NCBI RefSeq assembly: GCF_030406725.1
Contig: NZ_CP129107.1
Coordinates: 1,488,001-1,552,000, forward strand
From: Alteriqipengyuania flavescens
Lineage (GTDB): Bacteria > Pseudomonadota > Alphaproteobacteria > Sphingomonadales > Sphingomonadaceae
DNA: 64,000 nucleotides
Reading direction: 5' to 3'
In this document: positions 17,244 through 24,107 of the stretch, one piece after another
Position numbering within the stretch: the stretch's first letter is position 1
Layout: every line of letters begins with the position of its first letter
The notes under the pieces: model-generated
What the model saw: only the letters and a program-made list of their open reading frames with translations
Database searches by the model: none
Told to the model about the DNA's origin: nothing
Made by a program: the position numbers and the translations under genes

Positions 17244-17437
17244 CCTGCTGTTCCCACCGCTGCGCGGCGGGGCAGGTCCGGGGCGGGCGGTCGCCCTTGC
17301 CGCCGCCTGCGCGGCGGAGCTCCGCGACTCGGATTGCTGAGTGGCACTGACGTACCGCGTAAGCGGTGCCAGAGGCCGACCGGCCGACCGCAGCGGCCTC
17401 GGAGCCGGAACGAAGTCCCGGCGGAGAGAATAGCCGC

Positions 17438-17470
17438 GAGGACGAAGCCGCGGAGGCGGCTTCACGAAAC
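17438..17470. repeat. inverted-repeat element, right copy
   Basis: A 33-bp unit (starting GAGGACGAAGCCGCGGAGGC, ending CACGAAAC) oriented opposite to the two left copies. Transcripts across the gap could pair into a long stem. The right end abuts the stop codon of the DUF465 gene at 17474. Confidence 0.7.
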
Positions 17471-17473
17471 AAA

Positions 17474-17671
17474 CTACGCGATAATATCCGGCAGCAGGTG
17501 GTCCTGCACCACGGCGATTTGGTCCTTCAGGGCCAGCTTGCGCTTTTTCAGTCGCGCGATCTGCATCTGGTCGTGGCTGCCTGCGCGCAGGAGCGCGTCG
17601 ATGGCGGCGTCGAGGTCGCGGTGTTCGGTTTGCAGCGTTGCCAGTCGCTTGCGCAATTCGTCTTCGGTCAC
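17474..17671 (-). CDS. DUF465 (YdcH-like) small coiled-coil protein
   Basis: A 65-residue helical protein of the DUF465/YdcH family. It has two amphipathic helices: LRKRLATLQTEHRDLDAAID, then QMQIARLKKRKLALKDQIAV. The motif LKKRKLALKDQI is the family hallmark. The function is unknown. A second, shorter member is encoded divergently at 17842. Confidence 0.85.
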   Translation of the reverse strand: MTEDELRKRLATLQTEHRDLDAAIDALLRAGSHDQMQIARLKKRKLALKDQIAVVQDHLLPDIIA

Positions 17672-17841
17672 GCCGTTCTCTTCCTGTCGCCGGATCGCTT
17701 CGCCCGGACCCTGAGCCGTGCCGGATTCGGGACGACCGCGATGGCTCTATCCTTGCCGTGTTAACCCTTTGTGTGGTTCCATGCCACCTCGACTTGTGAC
17801 GCCTCGTCCGAGTCGCAAAAGTGAAACAAGGAGATGTGTCT

Positions 17842-17997
17842 ATGTCATCGTCCCACGTTGCCGCCCTCGAAACCAAGCATGCCAGGCTGGAGCAGATGAT
17901 CGCTTCGGAAATGGCCCGCCCGGCACCCGACGATGCAACCATTTCCGGCCTCAAGAAGCAGAAGCTCGCCATCAAGGAAGAACTCGCCCACATCTAG
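17842..17997 (+). CDS. short DUF465 family protein
   Basis: A 51-residue protein starting at ATG 17842 behind a good ribosome-binding site (AAGGAG, 17828-17833). It starts MSSSHVAALETKHARLEQMI and ends ISGLKKQKLAIKEELAHI. The LKKQKLAIKEE segment matches the DUF465 hallmark, so it is a divergent paralogue of the protein at 17474-17671. It is too short for many gene callers. Function unknown. Confidence 0.85.
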   Translation: MSSSHVAALETKHARLEQMIASEMARPAPDDATISGLKKQKLAIKEELAHI

Positions 17998-18109
17998 GCG
18001 GCGCTAGACACATATAGGGCCTGCGAACCGGTAGGGCCTGCGAACCGGGCATGGTTTTCACCGCCGCCCGGTTTGCAGCGCCCGCCATATCGGATAGGAC
18101 CGGCGGACG

Positions 18110-20380
18110 ATGACCGCCGCCTCCTCCGCCCGCTCGATCCTCACGCGCCTGCACGACGTGATGGCCTCGCGCAGCAGCGCGCAGGACAAGCTCGACCGGG
18201 TGGTCGACATCATCGGGGAAGAGCTCGATAGCGAGGTCTGCTCGATCTACCTGCTGCGCGACGGCATGCTGGAACTGTTCGCGACGCGCGGCCTCAACAA
18301 GTCCGCCGTGCACGTCACCCGCATGGGCATCGGCGAAGGTCTGACCGGCACCATCGCCCAGAATGTCGAAACGCTGAACCTGGCCGAGGCGAAAGCCCAT
18401 CCCGACTTCATGTTCCGCCCCGAAACAGGCGAGGAGCGGTTCCACAGCTTCGCCGGCGTGCCCATCGTGCGTCAGGCGCGCGCCATCGGCGTGGTCAACG
18501 TGCAGCATGTCGATCCGCGCCGCTACGAAGAGGTGGAGATCGAGGCGCTGCAGACCGTGGCGATGGTGTTGTCCGAACTGATCGACAACGCCGGGCTGGT
18601 CGATTCCGAGCAGGCCAAATCGCTGCAGCACGACGGGCAGGTCCAGGCCGAAGGCCTGGTGCTGGCCAAGGGGCTGGGCAGCGGGCGGGCCGTGTTCCAC
18701 CAGCCGCGCGTAACCATCGAACACACGATGGCGGAGGATATCGAGGCGGAGCGCCAGCGGGTCTACCGCGCCTTCGACACGATGCGCGAGCAGATCGACG
18801 ACATGACCAGCCAGGCCGAATTCGGCACCGGCGGCGAACATGAGGAGGTCCTCGCGACCTACAGGATGTTCGCCTACGACGAAGGCTGGGGCCGCCGCAT
18901 CAACGAGGCGATCGACAGCGGCCTGACCGCGGAGGCCGCGATCGAGCGCGTGCAGCAGCGCACGCGCATGCGCATGCGGGAGATCGACGATCCGCTGCTG
19001 GCGGACCGGATGCACGACCTGGAGGACCTGGCCAACCGCCTGCTCCGCATCGTGTCCGGCCAGCTCGGCACGGCGGCGACCAAGGGCCTGCGCGAGGATG
19101 CGATCCTGATCGCCCGCAACCTCGGCCCGGCCGAATTGCTCGAATACGACCGCCGCCGGCTGAAAGGCGTGGTGCTGGAAGAAGGCTCGCTCACCGCGCA
19201 CGTCGTCATCGTGGCGCGCGCGATGGGCGTGCCGGTGCTGGGCCGCGTTGCCAACCTGCGCGCGCTGGTGGCGGAAGGCGACACGCTGCTGCTCGATGCG
19301 GACAAGGGGCAGGTGACCATCCGCCCGCAGGCCGCGCTGGTCGACGCGTTCGAGGCGCGCTTTGCGCAATCGAAGAAACGGCAGGCCGAGCTTGCCCAGC
19401 TGCGCGACGTGGAGCCCTTCACCCGCGACGGCACGCGGATCACGGTGATGATGAACGGCGGGCTGCGCGACGACCTGACTTCGCTGAAGCTGGTCGGCGC
19501 GGACGGGATCGGGCTGTTCCGCACCGAATTCCAGTTCCTCGTATCCGCCGCCCTGCCGGCGCGGGAGCGGCAATTGCGGCTCTACCGCGATGTGCTCGAC
19601 GCGGCGGACGGCAAGCCGGTGATCTTCCGCACGGTCGATATCGGCGGCGACAAGTCGCTTCCCTACCTGCGCAACGAAGGCGCCTCGGCGGACGAGAACC
19701 CGGCGATGGGCTGGCGCGCGCTGCGCCTGGCGCTGGAACGCGAAGGCCTGCTGAAACTGCAGGCGCGCGCCCTGCTAGAAGCGGCCGCCGGGCGCGAGCT
19801 CAACGTGATGTTCCCGCTGGTGTCCGAACCGTGGGAATTCGACGCGGCCAAGGCGATCTTCGACGACCAGCTCGCTTTCCTGCGCAGCCGCAAGGCGAAG
19901 TTGCCGGAGGCGATCCGCTTCGGCGCGATGCTGGAAGTGCCGGCGCTGGCCGAAGTGCTCGACCTATTGCTGCCCAAGCTGTCATTCCTGTCGATCGGCA
20001 CCAACGACCTCACCCAGTTCCTCTTCGCCGCCGACCGCGCCAACCCGAAGCTGGCGCAGCGCTACGACTGGCTCAGCCCGGCGATCCTGCGCTTCCTCGC
20101 CCGCGTGGTGCAGACGACGCAGGCAGCGCCGACACCGGTCGACCTTGCCGTATGCGGCGAGATGGGCGGCCGCCCGCTGGAAGCGCTCGCGCTGCTCGGC
20201 CTCGGCATCCGCCGCCTGTCGATTACCCCCGCCGGCGTCGGCCCCATCAAGGAACTGGTGCGCAAGGTGGACCTTGCGGAAATCGGCGCGGCGATGAACG
20301 GCTGGCTGCTCAATCCGCCGCTGGACATGCGCGCCGCCCTGTCGGTCTGGGCGGACGAACGCAGCATCGCGCACGATTGA
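18110..20380 (+). CDS. ptsP: phosphoenolpyruvate-protein phosphotransferase PtsP (EI-Ntr)
   Basis: A 756-residue enzyme I of the nitrogen-related phosphotransferase system. An N-terminal GAF domain (about residues 25-165, with ICSIYLLRDG-type sensor sequence) precedes the EI part. The phosphorylated histidine lies in EGSLTAHVVIVARAMGVPVL (about residue 364). PEP-binding motifs follow in the barrel domain: GADGIGLFRTEFQFL, FRTVDIGGDKSLPYL, FGAMLEVPAL, FLSIGTNDLTQFLFA and CGEMGGRP. The protein uses PEP to phosphorylate NPr, which regulates nitrogen, potassium and envelope responses rather than sugar uptake. NPr and EIIA-Ntr are not in the window. There is a 112-bp gap to the small DUF465 gene. 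Confidence 0.95.
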   Translation: MTAASSARSILTRLHDVMASRSSAQDKLDRVVDIIGEELDSEVCSIYLLRDGMLELFATRGLNKSAVHVTRMGIGEGLTGTIAQNVETLNLAEAKAHPDFMFRPETGEERFHSFAGVPIVRQARAIGVVNVQHVDPRRYEEVEIEALQTVAMVLSELIDNAGLVDSEQAKSLQHDGQVQAEGLVLAKGLGSGRAVFHQPRVTIEHTMAEDIEAERQRVYRAFDTMREQIDDMTSQAEFGTGGEHEEVLATYRMFAYDEGWGRRINEAIDSGLTAEAAIERVQQRTRMRMREIDDPLLADRMHDLEDLANRLLRIVSGQLGTAATKGLREDAILIARNLGPAELLEYDRRRLKGVVLEEGSLTAHVVIVARAMGVPVLGRVANLRALVAEGDTLLLDADKGQVTIRPQAALVDAFEARFAQSKKRQAELAQLRDVEPFTRDGTRITVMMNGGLRDDLTSLKLVGADGIGLFRTEFQFLVSAALPARERQLRLYRDVLDAADGKPVIFRTVDIGGDKSLPYLRNEGASADENPAMGWRALRLALEREGLLKLQARALLEAAAGRELNVMFPLVSEPWEFDAAKAIFDDQLAFLRSRKAKLPEAIRFGAMLEVPALAEVLDLLLPKLSFLSIGTNDLTQFLFAADRANPKLAQRYDWLSPAILRFLARVVQTTQAAPTPVDLAVCGEMGGRPLEALALLGLGIRRLSITPAGVGPIKELVRKVDLAEIGAAMNGWLLNPPLDMRAALSVWADERSIAHD

Positions 20381-20496
20381 GGCGGGCGGTTGTAATTTTC
20401 CGACGCTGCGCTTGACTTGCCCCTTCCGCAATCGGATTGGTGCGGGCAGGGGACGAAAACGGGGCTCTGGACGGGGTATCGGGTCGGGATACGGGA

Positions 20497-21354
20497 ATGA
20501 GCGACGAAGAATTCGAGTACGAGCTGGAAAATGACGCCGGCGGACCGCCGCGCATCGGCGCGCAGCTGCGCGCATCGCGGGAAGCGCGCGGGCTGAGCCT
20601 GGCGCAGGTGTCGGCCGAAACCCGCATCACCGAACGCCATCTGGAGCTGATCGAGGCAGGCGATTTCGACGGGCTGCCCGGCCGTACCTATGCCATCGGT
20701 TTCGCCAAGAACTATGCCCGCGTGGTCGGCATGTCGCAGGCCGATACGGCGCAGGCAGTGAAGAACGAACTGGCGATGGAAGACCCGCGCCCGTCGCGCG
20801 TGATCGGCGAATACGATCCGATCGACCCCGACCGCGTGCCGTCCTCCAAGGTGGGGCTCGTTTCCTTCATCGCCCTGATCGTGCTGCTGGGCGGGGCCTA
20901 TGCGTTTTACGCGACCTATTTCAATCCCGGCGCGGAACTGGAATCGCTGACTGCGGCGGAACGGCGCGCGGCGGCAGAAGCCGCGGCGGAAGAAGACGAG
21001 GGCGCGGCCGCCACGGCAAGCGCCCCCGCACCGTCCGGCGAAGTGGTATTCACCGCGCTTGAGGAAGGCATCTGGGTCAAGTTCTACGATGCCAGCGGTG
21101 CGCAGCTGATGCAGAAGCAGATGGCGGAAGGCGAAACCTACTCCGTGCCTGCCAACGCCAACGGCCCGCAGCTGTGGACCGGCCGGCCGGACGCGCTGGC
21201 GATAACCATCGGTGGACAGAGCGTGCCGAAGCTTGCCGAGGACGACCAGGTCATGAAGGATATCCCCGTGACCGCAGAGGCGCTGCTGGCGCGGGGCGAA
21301 AGCCCGGCTGCGCCTGCCGCTGCCGCCACGGCCGTCGCCACGGCGAACGAGTGA
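20497..21354 (+). CDS. rodZ: RodZ-like helix-turn-helix membrane protein
   Basis: A 285-residue protein. The N-terminal HTH_25 domain (about residues 20-95) has GAQLRASREARGLSLAQVSA, TRITERHLELIEAGDFDGLP and RTYAIGFAKNYARVVG. One transmembrane helix follows (about residues 125-145, VGLVSFIALIVLLGGAYAFY). After it come an Ala/Glu linker and a periplasmic DUF4115-type beta domain (FTALEEGIWVKFYDASG ... LWTGRPDALAITIGG). RodZ links MreB to the cell-wall elongation machinery. Start ATG 20497 is preferred to an upstream in-frame GTG. cpoB and tilS follow in the same direction. Confidence 0.87.
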   Translation: MSDEEFEYELENDAGGPPRIGAQLRASREARGLSLAQVSAETRITERHLELIEAGDFDGLPGRTYAIGFAKNYARVVGMSQADTAQAVKNELAMEDPRPSRVIGEYDPIDPDRVPSSKVGLVSFIALIVLLGGAYAFYATYFNPGAELESLTAAERRAAAEAAAEEDEGAAATASAPAPSGEVVFTALEEGIWVKFYDASGAQLMQKQMAEGETYSVPANANGPQLWTGRPDALAITIGGQSVPKLAEDDQVMKDIPVTAEALLARGESPAAPAAAATAVATANE

Positions 21355-21418
21355 CATTCATCGCAGGTTTCGCCGAGCCGGCCTAGGCGATGCGGACCTT
21401 GACGGGAGAGAATTTACG

Positions 21419-22378
21419 ATGGTTTTCGCGAAACTGACCGGTTCGAAGTTGCGCCCCACGATCCAGGCGGCGATCGGCGGCGCGGTGCTGGTAACGGGGC
21501 TCGGCATGGTCCCCGCCCCCGCTTTCGCACAGGACGAGGATGCCCGTGTCCGCAAGCTGGAGGCGGAAGTCCGCGCGCTGCAGCGGGTGGTCTTCCCCGG
21601 CGGCGACAACCGCTATTTCACGCCCGAAGTCACGTCCGAGACGCAGCGCGGCCAGCAGGGCGGGCAGGCGACCATCACCTATCCGCAGCAAGGGCCGGCC
21701 TCGACCACGGCGGTGACGGACATCCTTGCCCGGCTCGATGCGCTGGAAGGCCAGCTGGCCCGCCTGACCGCGCGCACGGAAGAGAACGACAACATGCTGC
21801 GCCAAATGGGCACGCGGCTCGACGCGCTGGAGGCCGCGGGTGCTGCGCCGGTGGTTGCGACCCCGACGCCCACCGCTGTCGTTCCCGCCACCACCGTCGC
21901 GGCGACGACTGCAACCCCGCCGCCCGCTGCCGACCCCACGCCGGAGCGCGTCGCCGCGGTGCAGGCCATCGCCAAGCCGCAGACCGACGATGCGGCGGAC
22001 GACGAATACAGCTATGGCTTCCGCCTGTGGGACGCGGGCTTCTATCCCGAGGCCCAGCAGCAGCTGCGTATGTTCGTGGACCGTTACCCCAGCCACTGGC
22101 GCGCGACCTATGGCCGCAACTTGCTCGGCCGCGCCTATCTCGACAACGGGCAGCCGCGCGAGGCGGCGACGTGGTTCCTGCAGAACTACAATGCCGACAA
22201 GACGGCCGACCGCGCGCCCGACAGCCTGCTCTATCTTGCCGAAGCGATGATCGCGCTGGACGACGATCGCCGCGCCTGCATCGCGCTGGCCGAATTCGGC
22301 GAGACTTACCCTGCGCTCGCCGCCGGGCGGTTGCAGGCGCAATACGATGCCAATCGCGGCAAGGTCACCTGCAGCTGA
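21419..22378 (+). CDS. cpoB: Tol-Pal coordination protein CpoB/YbgF-like
   Basis: A 319-residue periplasmic protein. A signal peptide ends at about PAPAFAQD. A coiled-coil segment follows (VRKLEAEVRALQRVVFPGGD, then ARLDALEGQLARLTARTEEN). After an Ala/Thr/Pro-rich linker (about residues 140-185), the C-terminal TPR domain (about 195-319) has YSYGFRLWDAGFYPEAQQQL, YPSHWRATYGRNLLGRAYLD and DSLLYLAEAMIAL. This is the CpoB architecture, which ties septal peptidoglycan synthesis to outer-membrane constriction. tol-pal genes are not nearby. Ribosome-binding site GGGAGAG precedes ATG 21419. tilS starts 4 bp downstream. Confidence 0.88.
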   Translation: MVFAKLTGSKLRPTIQAAIGGAVLVTGLGMVPAPAFAQDEDARVRKLEAEVRALQRVVFPGGDNRYFTPEVTSETQRGQQGGQATITYPQQGPASTTAVTDILARLDALEGQLARLTARTEENDNMLRQMGTRLDALEAAGAAPVVATPTPTAVVPATTVAATTATPPPAADPTPERVAAVQAIAKPQTDDAADDEYSYGFRLWDAGFYPEAQQQLRMFVDRYPSHWRATYGRNLLGRAYLDNGQPREAATWFLQNYNADKTADRAPDSLLYLAEAMIALDDDRRACIALAEFGETYPALAAGRLQAQYDANRGKVTCS

Positions 22379-22382
22379 TGCG

Positions 22383-23345
22383 ATGACCGGCGGCGCGATC
22401 GACGGGGCGCTGCTCGGGCGCTTCGCCGACGGCTTGCGCGGAGTCTGGAACGAAGGGGCCCGCCTGGGTCTCGCCGTGTCGGGCGGGGCCGATAGCATGG
22501 CGCTGCTGCGCCTCGCCCACGCGAGCGACATCGACATCGGCGTCGCCACCGTCGATCACGGATTGCGCCCGGAAGCGGCCGGGGAATGCCGCTTCGTCGC
22601 GGCCGCCTGCGAGGCGCTCGGCATCGCCTGCACGGTGCTGGAAGTCGAAGTGGCAGGGGGCAACCGGCAGGAACAGGCGCGCATCGCCCGCTACCGCGCG
22701 CTGGGCGACTGGGCGCGTCGTGCCGGGGTTTCCGCCATCGCAACCGCCCACCACGCCGACGACCAGGCCGAAACGCTGCTGATGCGGCTCAATCGCGGCA
22801 GCGGGCTGGCAGGGCTCGCCGGGATCCGTCCCCGCACGGTGATGGAGGGGCTGAGTGTCCCCGTGGTCCGCCCGCTGCTCGCCTTTCGCCGCGCGGAGTT
22901 GCGCGACGTCCTGCGCCAGGCGGGACAGGATCATATCGAGGATCCGAGCAACACTGACATGTCCTTCGAACGCGTGCGGATGCGGCAGGTACTGGGCGCG
23001 GCCGACTGGCTGGACCCCGTTGCCATGGCCCGCTCTGCCGCTTACCTCGCAGAGGCGGAGGCGACCTTGCAGGCCATCGCGGAGGTGGAACTCGCCGAAG
23101 CCGAAGGCAAAATCGGCTTAGCGTGGACCGCACATGCCGAACTCAACGCGCGTGCACTCGACCGCGCTATCGCGAAGCTCGGCGGCGCTCCCGCCCCCGG
23201 CGACACGCGTCAGCTGGCCTTGCGACTCGCCGACGGGGGGAAGGGCAATTTGGCCGGAGTGCTCGTGGAGGTGAAAGGCGACCGGGCGACATGCCGCCCG
23301 GAACCGGCACGCCGATCGTCGGGCCAATCTAAGGGCCGCAGCTGA
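22383..23345 (+). CDS. tilS: tRNA(Ile)-lysidine synthase TilS
   Basis: A 320-residue cytosolic ATP-dependent enzyme that converts C34 of tRNA-Ile(CAU) to lysidine so that it reads AUA. The PP-loop signature is LGLAVSGGADSMALL (about residues 27-41). It is followed by TVDHGLRPEA, RQEQARIARYRALGDWA, ATAHHADDQAETLLMRLNRG, PVVRPLLAFRRAELRDVL and IEDPSNTDMSFERVRMR, all family motifs. The C-terminal part is short, as in other alphaproteobacterial forms. It closes the rodZ-cpoB-tilS run and meets the convergent L,D-transpeptidase with no gap. Confidence 0.95.
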   Translation: MTGGAIDGALLGRFADGLRGVWNEGARLGLAVSGGADSMALLRLAHASDIDIGVATVDHGLRPEAAGECRFVAAACEALGIACTVLEVEVAGGNRQEQARIARYRALGDWARRAGVSAIATAHHADDQAETLLMRLNRGSGLAGLAGIRPRTVMEGLSVPVVRPLLAFRRAELRDVLRQAGQDHIEDPSNTDMSFERVRMRQVLGAADWLDPVAMARSAAYLAEAEATLQAIAEVELAEAEGKIGLAWTAHAELNARALDRAIAKLGGAPAPGDTRQLALRLADGGKGNLAGVLVEVKGDRATCRPEPARRSSGQSKGRS

Positions 23346-24002
23346 TCAGCTGGCGAGGCTGGTGCCGATCCCGGCCTTTTCGCCGCGGGTGATGATCACG
23401 CGGTCGCCCAGCTTGGCGATGGCGAACAGCTTGGCGGCGAATGCATCGGGCGTGCCGATGCAGCCATGGCTGGCGAAGCCGTTCTCCACCTCGCTCGAAT
23501 GGATCGAGATACCGTCCCATGTCAAGCGCAGCGTATAGGGCATCGGGACGTTGTAGATGCTGGAGATATTGTCCTTGTTCTTCTCCAGGATGGGGAAGAC
23601 GCCGAGCGGGGTGGGGTGGTTGTCCGTACCCAGCAACACGGCCGCCGCGCCGATTTCGTAACCGTCGCGGAAAACGGAGATGACGCGGGCTTCGAGGTCG
23701 ACGGTGATGACCAGCGGGCCATCGGGCACGCCTTCATCGTCCCAGTGCCATTCGCCGTACCTGATAGGCCCGTCGATGGGCAGGATGCGCTTGATGACGA
23801 AGGGGGAATCGAGCTTTTCTTCCTTCGCCTGCGGCTTTGTTTCCTCGCCCTGTTCCAGAACCGCTTCGGCCTGGATCGCGGCGTCCTGCGTGGATGCTTC
23901 GGCTGCGCTGCCCATGAACAGGCGCGAGGACACGCCGGCCGTTACCAGCAAGGCCAGCACCAGCAGCGTCGCACCGCCAATCCATTTCACGGTTCCGTTC
24001 AT
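23346..24002 (-). CDS. L,D-transpeptidase (YkuD domain)
   Basis: A 218-residue protein with one N-terminal membrane anchor (about residues 7-27), a charged linker, and a YkuD domain at about 90-215. Key features: PLVITVDLEARVISVFRDG, TDNHPTPLGVFPI, and the catalytic region GISIHSSEVENGFASHGCIG with histidine and nucleophilic cysteine. The residue after CI is glycine, where many family members have arginine or asparagine; this may affect substrate binding. The family forms 3-3 crosslinks or attaches proteins to peptidoglycan in the periplasm. A role as a murein-modifying enzyme is family-based. Confidence 0.87.
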   Translation of the reverse strand: MNGTVKWIGGATLLVLALLVTAGVSSRLFMGSAAEASTQDAAIQAEAVLEQGEETKPQAKEEKLDSPFVIKRILPIDGPIRYGEWHWDDEGVPDGPLVITVDLEARVISVFRDGYEIGAAAVLLGTDNHPTPLGVFPILEKNKDNISSIYNVPMPYTLRLTWDGISIHSSEVENGFASHGCIGTPDAFAAKLFAIAKLGDRVIITRGEKAGIGTSLAS

Positions 24003-24107
24003 GGCGGCCTGTATGCGCGCAATTCCGCCGAAAATCCAGCCGATGCGGGCCGGCGTCCCTATGCGAGACGCGGCAGGGCAAGAGGTTAACGCGCGCGAGT
24101 TCGGACG

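Noticed and set aside
17972-19573. Long open frame opposite ptsP
   Set aside because: Histidine-, arginine- and aspartate-rich antisense shadow of a clear PtsP gene, with no family features.
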